From assembly GCF_012726195.1 (NCBI RefSeq), contig NZ_JAASAF010000002.1:62001-126000 (forward strand): DNA of 64,000 nucleotides, given 5' to 3'. The translations under genes and the position numbers were made by a program. A model generated the notes under the pieces. The model was not told the DNA's origin. It ran no database searches and saw only the letters and a program-made list of their open reading frames with translations. This DNA comes from Rhodococcus sp. HNM0563 (GTDB taxonomy: Bacteria > Actinomycetota > Actinomycetes > Mycobacteriales > Mycobacteriaceae). Below, piece by piece: positions 50,816-58,169 of the stretch (its first letter is position 1; the number at the start of each line of letters is the position of its first letter).

Positions 50816-51061
50816 TCAGCGAATGACCTTGCCCCGGCGGTACTCGTGGCCACCCCACACACCGGACTGCTTGTCCTCGGCAGCGTAGGTGCGGCAGGCA
50901 TCGAGGATCGGGCAGCGCGCGCAGACGCGGGCCGCGTAGTCGAAGTCCTCGCTCGGGTCCGGAAACCACCGATCGGGGTGTGCGTCACCGCGGCATGCGG
51001 CGACGTCCCAGTCCGGGGCATCGTAGGTGGGAGCAAGCAGGTCTGCCAAAGTCATGGTCAT
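50816..51061 (-). CDS. WhiB-family iron-sulfur transcription factor
   Basis: 81 aa. The four cluster-binding Cys are present: one in VAACRGDAHP, then CARCPILDAC giving C-x2-C-x5-C, followed by the G-V-W-G-G turn (SGVWGGHEYR) and a basic end. Expected to hold a [4Fe-4S] cluster and bind the sigma factor. ATG 51061 has AAGGAG about 8 nt upstream. The class (WhiB1-7) could not be fixed. A long leader with a small ORF and a hairpin precedes it. Confidence 0.93.
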   Translation of the reverse strand: MTMTLADLLAPTYDAPDWDVAACRGDAHPDRWFPDPSEDFDYAARVCARCPILDACRTYAAEDKQSGVWGGHEYRRGKVIR

Positions 51062-51436
51062 CGGTCTGTCTCCTTCCGGGCCGTCGCGGCACAGGTGTGT
51101 CCCACACAGGCAGCGGGGACGTCATGTCCTTCTGGGATTGCACATTCTCGAAGAGTGAACGGCCCGGGGTGTCACCGTGAGGCGACTGGCAACCCGGGGC
51201 GCACACACCCCGGGAATCGGGGCGTCAGCAGCTGAATCCGGTTGGTCGACCGGACTTTTCGACTTCATGGTCGAGGAGTCGGATCATCGATCGCGATCCA
51301 TTCCACAGATATGGGTTGGTACGCATCCGAGTCCTCCTCTCCACATTCTGGCCGCTGGCACCGAGGATCCAGTGTGCCACGATTCGAGGCCGGAAACTAG
51401 GAAATGTGGCCCACGTCCAATTTGGATGTGTGCGTA
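51062..51436 (-). other. 375-nt gap upstream of whiB: leader with hairpin
   Basis: No conserved gene. Contains the small ORF at 51225-51326 and a perfect 10-bp inverted repeat, CCCGGGGTGT (51163-51172) with ACACCCCGGG (51205-51214), between that ORF and whiB. No riboswitch class was recognised. Both elements are on the whiB transcript strand and may form a regulated leader. Confidence 0.5.
51225..51326 (-). CDS. Possible small upstream ORF before whiB
   Basis: 33 codons from ATG 51326 to TGA 51225, beginning MRTNPYLWNGSR and ending FSC. A strong GAGAGGAGGA lies about 6 nt upstream, far better than many real genes here. It is 164 nt upstream of whiB. No known family; less GC-rich codons than neighbours. 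It may encode a leader peptide or be chance. Confidence 0.35.
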   Translation of the reverse strand: MRTNPYLWNGSRSMIRLLDHEVEKSGRPTGFSC

Positions 51437-52771
51437 TCAGCGCAACGGCATGGGGATGCCCGCGACGACCATCGTCACGGAATCCGATTCGGACGCAATC
51501 GACGCGTTGAGTCGGCCGAGCAGATCACGGAAGAGTCGACCGGACGCCGTGGCAGGCACCACGCCGCTGCCCACCTCGTTGCTCACCGCGACCACGGGCA
51601 CACGACACGCTTTCCACGCGTCGAGTAGTTCGTCGATGTCGGCGTCGACGGCCGCGACCTCCCCGCCGTTCCACACATCATGAATGTCGAGCCGCGCGGT
51701 CAGCCACGTGCCGAGGCAGTCGATCAGCAGTGGCATCGTGGCCTCACGCAACACCTCGGCGACGTCGACCGTTTCGATGGTCGCCCACGAGTCGGGTCGT
51801 CGCTCGCGGTGCAGCGCGACACGGCGTGCCCATTCCTCGTCCCCTTCGCGAGTTCCCCCGGTCGCGACGTACGTCACCGATTCGTATGCCGCGGACAGTT
51901 CCTCCGCATGACGCGACTTGCCCGAGCGAACCCCGCCCAGCACAAGAGTGCGGGAACCCGACGATCCGGATCCCATGTGCAGCACCTCCCCATCGGTTCC
52001 CACGCGGGCACCGCAATATCGCAACCGTTCACGAAGCTGTGCGATCGGTGGGTTGTGATGTCCCAGATGCACTGCGACGACATCGGTCGAGGCCGTCGCA
52101 GCGCCGCATCCGCGCAGAGACTCGACGGCCTCGGCGAACTCGGTCAAGCCCAGGTGCCCGGCAGACAGGTCGGATCGGTCCCCGAAGGTCTCTTCGAGGA
52201 ACACCGCATCGAAAGCGGCGTCACGCACCGCGTCGAACCAGGACTCCGGTAGTGGCCCGGTGTCACAGGCCCAGAGGATCCGCGACCCGTCGGGCCCGGT
52301 GACGTCGTAGAGCACCGCATCTCCGTCACGGAACACCTTGTGTTGCGCCTGCAGTACCCGCACCGTGTACTCACCGACCTGCAGTTCGTCGCCGGCCTCG
52401 ACCGGCACGAACCGCACCGGGTCCCCGGGCCCGACCCACGGCCGGCACACATCGACGGCGTCAGGTGGGCCGACAACATCGACGACATGCCCCGCGTCCA
52501 CCCACGACCGGAACAGCAGAGCCTGTGGACCCAGGTGATCCGGGTGCGCGTGAGTGAGCAGGACGTGGCGGACATCCGCGAGGGTCCGGCCGAACCGCAC
52601 CGCCGCGCGGGGTGCCTCGGGTCCGCAGTCGAGCATCAGCACATCGTCGACCAGCGCTGCCGTCTGCCCGCGAACCTCGTTCCTGCGTGCCGCATCCCCA
52701 CACGAATCGCACCGGCAGAAGGGGTTGGGCCACCCGTCCGCAGCGCCGGTGCCCAGCAGCAATACCTCCAT
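51437..52771 (-). CDS. cobU: Metallo-beta-lactamase-fold / CobU fusion protein
   Basis: 444 aa. Residues 1-265 are a metallo-beta-lactamase hydrolase of the PhnP/RNase Z-like type, with CRCDSCGDAARR (Cys pairs), LLTHAHPDHLG (HxHxDH), WACDTG and VAVHLGHHN. Residues about 272-444 are CobU, the bifunctional adenosylcobinamide kinase and guanylyltransferase, with P-loop LVLGGVRSGKSRHAE, YVATGG, HRERRPDSW (nucleotide-binding His/Arg) and DCLGTWLTARL. ATG 52771 has CAGGAG 5 nt upstream and overlaps the stop of the transporter ATPase (TGATG). Last gene of the corrinoid uptake operon, so it probably processes imported cobinamides. The role of the hydrolase half is unknown. Confidence 0.9.
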   Translation of the reverse strand: MEVLLLGTGAADGWPNPFCRCDSCGDAARRNEVRGQTAALVDDVLMLDCGPEAPRAAVRFGRTLADVRHVLLTHAHPDHLGPQALLFRSWVDAGHVVDVVGPPDAVDVCRPWVGPGDPVRFVPVEAGDELQVGEYTVRVLQAQHKVFRDGDAVLYDVTGPDGSRILWACDTGPLPESWFDAVRDAAFDAVFLEETFGDRSDLSAGHLGLTEFAEAVESLRGCGAATASTDVVAVHLGHHNPPIAQLRERLRYCGARVGTDGEVLHMGSGSSGSRTLVLGGVRSGKSRHAEELSAAYESVTYVATGGTREGDEEWARRVALHRERRPDSWATIETVDVAEVLREATMPLLIDCLGTWLTARLDIHDVWNGGEVAAVDADIDELLDAWKACRVPVVAVSNEVGSGVVPATASGRLFRDLLGRLNASIASESDSVTMVVAGIPMPLR

Positions 52772-53571
52772 CACAGCTCCTGCGGTTCGACGGGTTCGGG
52801 CCGGTCACGCAAGGGCAGCACCGCGCGACCCGCGGGGCGGTCGAGCACCTCGACGCGGGCACCGTAGATCTCGGCGATGCGCTCGACGGTGAGCACTTCG
52901 GCGGCCAGTCCGTCGGCGACGATCCGACCCCGGTCCAGCAGCACCAACCGCTCGCCGTATTGACTCGCCGACGTCAGATCGTGCATCGCCGCGATCACCG
53001 TGAGCTCGCCTTCGCGGCGCATCGAATCGACGAGGTCGAGCACCTGCTGCTGATGTCCGATGTCCAGCGCGCTCGTGGGCTCGTCCAGCAGCAACACCTT
53101 CGGTTGCTGCGCAAGCGCCCGGGCCAACACGACCCGCTGCAGTTCACCACCCGACAGCGCGGTCGCGAGCCGCGACGCGAAGTTCTCGAGTTCGAGCCTC
53201 GCGATGACCTGTTCGACGATCTCGCGGTCACGCGGTTGTTCACTACCGAAACGCGGAACATGAGGGGTACGGCCGAGATGGATCAGCTCACGCACGGTGA
53301 CGCCCTCGGGAACGATGGGTCGCTGCGGCATCAGCGCGACCGCGCGCGCGATCGCGCGACGCCCCGAATGGCGCGGTGTCACTCCCGCGACCTCGACCTC
53401 GCCGTCGGCTTGCACCAGTCCGGCGAGCGCGTGCAGCAGCGTGGTCTTGCCCGACCCGTTGGGCCCGACGAGCGACACCCACTCTCCCGCGCCGACGACG
53501 AGATCGACGTCGTGCAGCACCCGCACGCCGCCGCGCTCGGCGCACAGACTTCGACAGGTCACGCCGTTCAT
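52771..53571 (-). CDS. Corrinoid/siderophore-type ABC transporter ATPase (BtuD-like)
   Basis: 266 aa. Walker A GPNGSGKTTLLHALAGL (about 36-52), signature ALSGGELQRVVLARAL, Walker B VLLLDEPTSALD, and switch His in AAMHDLT. FecE/BtuD subfamily. ATG 53571 overlaps the permease stop by 4 bp. B12 specificity is inferred from the riboswitch and CobU. Confidence 0.93.
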   Translation of the reverse strand: MNGVTCRSLCAERGGVRVLHDVDLVVGAGEWVSLVGPNGSGKTTLLHALAGLVQADGEVEVAGVTPRHSGRRAIARAVALMPQRPIVPEGVTVRELIHLGRTPHVPRFGSEQPRDREIVEQVIARLELENFASRLATALSGGELQRVVLARALAQQPKVLLLDEPTSALDIGHQQQVLDLVDSMRREGELTVIAAMHDLTSASQYGERLVLLDRGRIVADGLAAEVLTVERIAEIYGARVEVLDRPAGRAVLPLRDRPEPVEPQEL

Positions 53572-54593
53572 GCCACACCCCTGCTCCGCCGCAGTACGAC
53601 GAGGAAGAACGGCGCACCGATCGCCGCGGTCACGACACCGATCGGCAGTTCGGCAGGCGACATCACCGTGCGGGCCAGGACGTCGGCGAGTACGAGGAAC
53701 GCTGCGCCGACCATCAGCGACAGCGGCAACAACATGCGGTGCCCGGGACCGATCAGCAACCGGACGGCGTGGGGAATGACGATGCCGACGAACCCGATCA
53801 GGCCGCTGACGGAGACGACGGCGGCGGTGCCGAGCGTCGCGATGCACACGAGGATCAGCCGGACGCGGGCCGGGTTGATGCCGAGGCTCGAGGCTTCGAC
53901 GTCGCCGACCGACATGACGTCGAGGGTGCGTCTGTGCAGCATGATCACGACGACCGAGACGATGACGTACGGCAGCACGGTCCGCACGTCGGACCAGCCG
54001 TCGGTGGAAAGACGTCCGAGCATCCACGAATACACCTGGCGCAGCGTGTCGTCGTGGAGCTGCATGAAGAACGTCTGGATGGCGTTGGCGAATGCCGCAA
54101 CCGCGACACCGGCAAGGATGATGATCACCTCGGTGCGACTGCCACCGACGGTGCGCCCCAGGGCGTAGGTGGCTCCGACGGCGAGCATCCCGCCCGCGAA
54201 TGCGGCGACGGGCACCCCGGCGAATCCGGCTGCGCCCCCTACGACGATTGCCAGTGTCGCGCCGAGGCCCGCACCGCTCGACACGCCGAGCAGGTACGGG
54301 TCGGCGAGCGGGTTACGGAAAACACCCTGGTAGGCGGCTCCTGCGATCGCGAGCATCGCGCCGACGATCACGCCGAGCACCACCCGAGGCATGCGAATGT
54401 TCCACAGGATCGCCTGCTGCCGGGTGCTCAGGCCCGAGTCGACGTCGACGAACGGGATCTTGTCGAGCACATCGAGCACCACGCCCCGGGGGGTGAGCCC
54501 GGCCGGACCGACGAGGATCCCGACGAGCATCGCCGCAACAAGGGCGACCACCGCGCCACCCAGTACGAGTGCGCGGCGACGCGATGTGATCAC
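53568..54593 (-). CDS. BtuC/FecCD-family ABC permease
   Basis: 341 aa with about 8-10 membrane helices. Family motifs: RMPRVVLGVIVGAMLAIAGAAYQGVFRNPLADPYLLGVSSGAGLGA and GLIGFVGIVIPHAVRLLIGPGH. Forms the membrane channel of the corrinoid importer. GTG 54593 overlaps the binding-protein stop by 4 bp. Confidence 0.94.
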   Translation of the reverse strand: MITSRRRALVLGGAVVALVAAMLVGILVGPAGLTPRGVVLDVLDKIPFVDVDSGLSTRQQAILWNIRMPRVVLGVIVGAMLAIAGAAYQGVFRNPLADPYLLGVSSGAGLGATLAIVVGGAAGFAGVPVAAFAGGMLAVGATYALGRTVGGSRTEVIIILAGVAVAAFANAIQTFFMQLHDDTLRQVYSWMLGRLSTDGWSDVRTVLPYVIVSVVVIMLHRRTLDVMSVGDVEASSLGINPARVRLILVCIATLGTAAVVSVSGLIGFVGIVIPHAVRLLIGPGHRMLLPLSLMVGAAFLVLADVLARTVMSPAELPIGVVTAAIGAPFFLVVLRRSRGVA

Positions 54594-55483
54594 GGTGCAG
54601 GCTGGCCTGCGGGGACGGCGACGACGATCGCGGCGAGTTCACGCACGAGGTCGACGATGCGTGGGCCCCACCGGCTCGCGATGTCCTCGTCGAGGACATG
54701 GACCTGACCGTCGCGGACTGCGGTGAGTTCCGCCCAGCCCGCGCGTTCGCCGACCGTCTCGGGTGTGACACCGCAGCACTGCGAGTCGGCGAGGAAGATC
54801 AGATCGGGGTTCTGTTCGACGATGAACTCGGACGACAACTGCGGGTATCCGTCGCCGCCGGTTGCGATGGAGGTCAGCCCCAGCATCGAGTAGATCTGAC
54901 CGATGTAGGTGTCGTCGGTGACGCTGTAGTACGTGTTGTCGAGTTCGTGGTAGTACCGCAGCGGTGCCTCACGCTCGGGTACGGAGGCGACGATCTCGTC
55001 GATTTCGGTCTGCATCTGCGCGACGAGTTCGGCGGCGTCACCGACATGACCGGTCGCAGCACCGACCTGCTCGAGTTGGGCGTAGGTGTCGTCGATCGTG
55101 ACGGCGGCGGGCAGCATCAGGACCTCGACGCCGGCGTTCTCGAGTCCGGCGACGAGGTCGCCGTTGTCGTCGGTGGCGACGACGAGATCGGGGTCGTAAC
55201 CCAGAATGGCCTCGACGTTGGGGTTGTAGCCGGACAGATCGGTGACCGGCACACCCTCGGGATGGTCGGACTGGTCGTCGACGGCGACCACCTGGTCGCC
55301 CGCACCGACCGCGTAGAGCATCTCGGTGGTGGTCGGGCTCAGCGACACGATGGCCTGCGGGGTTCCGGATTCAGCAGGTGGAGCGCTGTCGGACGCGGCA
55401 TCGTCACCGCTGCCGCAACCGGCGATCACCAGTGCGAGGGCAGCGATACCGGCGGTGAGAAACCTGCGGGAAGTGAGGGTCAC
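54590..55483 (-). CDS. Corrinoid-binding lipoprotein (BtuF-like)
   Basis: 297 aa. Lipoprotein signal LTAGIAALALVIAGC, then a helical-backbone-type binding fold: AIVSLSPTTTEMLYAVGAGDQVVAVDDQSDHP (typical BtuF start), VEAILGYDPDLVVATD, and WAELTAVRDGQVHVLD. Start GTG 55483 was chosen because GGAGG ends 6 nt upstream; ATG 55489 lies too close to it. The GGAGG sits in the 3' arm of a strong hairpin, and a cobalamin riboswitch precedes it. Confidence 0.92.
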   Translation of the reverse strand: MTLTSRRFLTAGIAALALVIAGCGSGDDAASDSAPPAESGTPQAIVSLSPTTTEMLYAVGAGDQVVAVDDQSDHPEGVPVTDLSGYNPNVEAILGYDPDLVVATDDNGDLVAGLENAGVEVLMLPAAVTIDDTYAQLEQVGAATGHVGDAAELVAQMQTEIDEIVASVPEREAPLRYYHELDNTYYSVTDDTYIGQIYSMLGLTSIATGGDGYPQLSSEFIVEQNPDLIFLADSQCCGVTPETVGERAGWAELTAVRDGQVHVLDEDIASRWGPRIVDLVRELAAIVVAVPAGQPAP

Positions 55484-55488
55484 AACCA

Positions 55489-55507
55489 TCCTCCGTGGTT
55501 CGGAGGA
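55489..55507 (-). promoter_or_regulatory. RBS-sequestering hairpin of the corrinoid uptake operon
   Basis: In the mRNA TCCTCCG, loop AACCA, CGGAGGA forms a perfect 7-bp stem that hides the GGAGG of the binding-protein gene. It lies between the cobalamin aptamer and the start, as expected for a translational off-switch. Confidence 0.75.
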
Positions 55508-55567
55508 CGAAAACAGCACGGCTGCAACGAGCAGTTGCGGCACGACACCGTCCTTCGTCCGAGGACC

Positions 55568-55712
55568 AGTACGTGCCCGCGGCGCCGGCTGACCTGGCTC
55601 ACCGGTCGAATACCGGTCTCACAGTTGCGGGACAGCGCCGGATTCTCACCGGCTTCACCGAAACGCTGCGGGTGCCCTGCCCGATTGGCAGAGCCCCCGC
55701 AGCGTATCCCAC
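55568..55712 (-). promoter_or_regulatory. Cobalamin (adenosylcobalamin) riboswitch
   Basis: Minus strand shows the conserved core in order: GGTGAAGCCGGTGAGAATCC, GGCGCTGTCCCGCAACTGTGA and the B12 box AGCCAGGTCAGCC, flanked by the CTGCGGGGGC/GCACCCGCAG pairing. It stands upstream of the BtuFCD-CobU operon, so uptake should fall when B12 is plentiful. Exact ends are estimates. Confidence 0.95.
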
Positions 55713-55724
55713 AGCGTTTCGGGG

Positions 55725-56948
55725 TCAGGCGAGCGCCTGCTCCAGGTCTTCGAGCAGATCCTCGGGATCTTCGAGCCCCACCGACAAGCGCACGACGCCG
55801 TCGGTCAGACCGATCGCGGCACGTCCTTCGGGGCCCATCGCCCGGTGGGTCGTGGTGGCAGGGTGCGTGATGAGCGACTTGGAGTCGCCGAGGTTGTTGG
55901 AGATGTCGACGACGCGCAGCTTGTTCAGCAGCTCGAACGCCCGTTTCTTGCCTTCGCCCTCAGCGGCGGCGAGTTCGAAGGTGAGGATGGTCCCGCCCCC
56001 GCTCATCTGGGATCTCGCCAGGTCGTACTGCGGATGCGACTCGAGGAACGGGTACTTGATCCAGCTGATCTCGGAATGCGACTCCAGGAACTGCCCGATG
56101 CGCAACGTGGAATCGACCGCGGCACGCAACCGCACGGGCATCGTCTCGAGACCCTTGAGCAAGGTCCACGCGTTGAACGGGCTCAGCGACGGGCCGGTGT
56201 GGCGGATGAGGTTCTTGACCGGGCCGTCGATGTAGTCCTGGGGTCCGAGGATCGCTCCGCCGAGCACCCGGCCCTGCCCGTCGATGTGTTTGGTACCCGA
56301 GTACACGACGATATCGGCACCGAGATCGAGACTGCGCTGCAGCAACGGGGTAGCGAAGACGTTGTCCAGCACAACCTTTGCGCCTGCCGCGTGGGCCATC
56401 TCGGACACCTTGCGGACGTCGACGAGAGTCTGCATCGGGTTCGACGGGGTCTCGAAGAACACCGCGGTGGTGGGCACCGACAGCGCCTTCTCCCACTGGT
56501 CGAGGTCTTCACCGTCGACGAACACCGTCTCCACACCCCACCTGGGCAGGATCTCGTTGCACACCACGAAGCATGAGCCGAAGAGGCTGCGTGCTGCGAC
56601 CAATCGATCGCCCTTGCCGAGCAGCGCGGCCAGCGCCGTGAACACCGCCGACATGCCCGATGCCGTGGAGTAGCAGGCTTCGGCACCGTCGAGCAGACGC
56701 AGCCGCTCCTCGAACATCGTCACCGTCGGGTTGCCGTACCGGGAGTACACGAAGTGGTCGACCTCGCCGGTGAATGCCTGCTCGGCGGCTTCCGCCGATT
56801 CGTAGACGAACCCGGAGTTGAGGTAGAGCGCCTCGGACGTTTCCTCGAAACCGGATCGCAGCACACCACCGCGCACACCGAGTGTGGCGGGACGCACGGA
56901 ATCGGGCAGCGCTTTGCTGAACGCACCACCCTGGGGAATTGCACTCAC
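55725..56948 (-). CDS. metZ: O-succinylhomoserine sulfhydrylase
   Basis: 407 aa PLP enzyme of the Cys/Met metabolism family that makes homocysteine directly from sulfide. Motifs: YSRYGNPTVTMFEERL, ASGMSAVFTAL, ETPSNPMQTLVDV, VVLDNVFATPLLQ and YSGTKHIDGQGRVLGG with the Schiff-base Lys. Start GTG 56948, with GGAGG 5 nt upstream, overlaps the rhodanese stop by 4 bp; GTG 56960 is less likely. Could be annotated MetY or MetB in other schemes, but the sequence style is MetZ. Confidence 0.92.
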   Translation of the reverse strand: MSAIPQGGAFSKALPDSVRPATLGVRGGVLRSGFEETSEALYLNSGFVYESAEAAEQAFTGEVDHFVYSRYGNPTVTMFEERLRLLDGAEACYSTASGMSAVFTALAALLGKGDRLVAARSLFGSCFVVCNEILPRWGVETVFVDGEDLDQWEKALSVPTTAVFFETPSNPMQTLVDVRKVSEMAHAAGAKVVLDNVFATPLLQRSLDLGADIVVYSGTKHIDGQGRVLGGAILGPQDYIDGPVKNLIRHTGPSLSPFNAWTLLKGLETMPVRLRAAVDSTLRIGQFLESHSEISWIKYPFLESHPQYDLARSQMSGGGTILTFELAAAEGEGKKRAFELLNKLRVVDISNNLGDSKSLITHPATTTHRAMGPEGRAAIGLTDGVVRLSVGLEDPEDLLEDLEQALA

Positions 56949-57355
56949 GACTGCCTCCACGGCAGGCCCGCGGCCCGCCAGCCCTGTCCGCCGCGATGCT
57001 TACCGGCATCGAGCGGCCCTTCGAATCCTTCGAGAACGTTGTACGCAGGGGCCAGGCCCGCGGCAGTCGCAGCTTCGGCGGCGCCGATCGAACGCTGACC
57101 CGAACGACACAGGAAGATCACCGGCCCACCGCTTATCCCAGCGTCCTTCAGCTCGTCGACGAAGCGCTCGTTGGGGGCGCCGTCCGGGTACGACACCCAT
57201 TCCACGAACAGCGTGCGGCGGCCGATCGATGCGGTGTCGGGCACACCCACGTATTTCCATTCGGCGTCGGTGCGCACATCGACGAGCACGGCATCCTGAT
57301 TTTCCTGCAGCAGCTCCCAGGCGTGCTGCGGCGTGATATCACCTGCGTAGCTCAC
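56945..57355 (-). CDS. Rhodanese-domain sulfurtransferase
   Basis: 136 aa single rhodanese domain; active-site loop CRSGQRS with catalytic Cys, N-terminal VLVDVRTDAEWKYVGVPD. GTG 57355 has GAAAAGG about 7 nt upstream. Overlap with metZ suggests it feeds or senses sulfane sulfur for homocysteine synthesis; direct evidence is lacking. Confidence 0.92.
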   Translation of the reverse strand: MSYAGDITPQHAWELLQENQDAVLVDVRTDAEWKYVGVPDTASIGRRTLFVEWVSYPDGAPNERFVDELKDAGISGGPVIFLCRSGQRSIGAAEAATAAGLAPAYNVLEGFEGPLDAGKHRGGQGWRAAGLPWRQS

Positions 57356-57439
57356 GGGAATACCTTTTCACAGGTCAGCGACGAGCGATTACGCGGGATA
57401 GTGCGACGGTCCACGACCCTCAGGATCGAACCGGGTCGA

Positions 57440-57883
57440 TCATGCAGTGCAGACGCGCCAGACGTCGTCGACGAGAGTCAGGTGCCACGTCTCGGTTGTC
57501 GACTCTCCGTCGATCTCGGTGGTGACGTCGACGGTGGCCTTGTCGCCGTCGATGACCACGTTGTCGCTGCGCTGCAGGTCGATGTCGCCGTCGACCCCGG
57601 CGAGCGGCCCCTCACCGCGGCCCAGTTCGCCACAGCGGAGAATGACGAGGACGTCCTCGTCATCCGCGTTGAGGGCCTTGACGTAGTCGCTGGCCGTGCG
57701 TGTGATCCGTTCGTTGTCGTCGAGGTTCTCGCCCTCGGGCGAGAGGATCTGCGTGACGACGAGCACCAGCGCGAGGAAGGCGATCACGAGCACGGCCCCG
57801 ATGAACGGCCAGGGCGTGCTGCGCGTGGGTCCGTCCGGGTCGAGACCGTCGGGTTCGGGTTCGGGGTCACGCCGTTGTGCCAT
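57440..57883 (-). CDS. Membrane-anchored protein (Mce-associated / Rv0361-like lumazine-fold)
   Basis: 147 aa. A short Pro/Asp-rich cytoplasmic N-terminus, one helix (PFIGAVLVIAFLALVLVVTQIL, about 25-46), then an outside NTF2-like alpha/beta domain with ERITRTASDYVKALNADDED, a Cys in ILRCGELG, and WHLTLVDDVWRVCTA. The second Cys may pair with the first. ATG 57883 lies exactly 7 nt after TAGGAT (complement of 57891-57896), so leaderless. Family name is tentative; function unknown. Confidence 0.8.
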   Translation of the reverse strand: MAQRRDPEPEPDGLDPDGPTRSTPWPFIGAVLVIAFLALVLVVTQILSPEGENLDDNERITRTASDYVKALNADDEDVLVILRCGELGRGEGPLAGVDGDIDLQRSDNVVIDGDKATVDVTTEIDGESTTETWHLTLVDDVWRVCTA

Positions 57884-57963
57884 GCGGATCATCCTATCGT
57901 CGGCGGATCCGCGCCGGTCGGCCGCATTTGCGCCAATAAACCCTAGTGAGGTAGGAATTGACC

Positions 57964-58038
57964 ATGGCCACCACTCCGCTCGTTCGACGCCTCGCCGTCG
58001 ACCTGTGCCGCGTGAGTGCCCACATGTGTTGTCGCTGA
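57964..58038 (+). CDS. Cys-containing leader peptide upstream of fprA
   Basis: 24-aa ORF with AGGTAGGA about 7 nt before ATG 57964. It contains VRRLAVDLCRVS and ends with adjacent Cys codons (MCCR, stop). This matches the short actinobacterial leader peptides with an Arg-Arg, VDLCRVS core and late Cys residues that precede sulfur genes. Ribosome pausing at the Cys codons would report cysteine supply. It is 131 nt upstream of fprA. Confidence 0.8.
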   Translation: MATTPLVRRLAVDLCRVSAHMCCR

Positions 58039-58169
58039 AGCGATTCTCCCGACGATTCCCGGAGTTCTCCTCCGCCGTCATCCCGCGCAACCTGCGCCCG
58101 CCCACTGAGGGCAGCCTTAATTTAAGCTGGATATGTCCGTCCGCACATCGAAGAGGTAGTTGATCCCCT

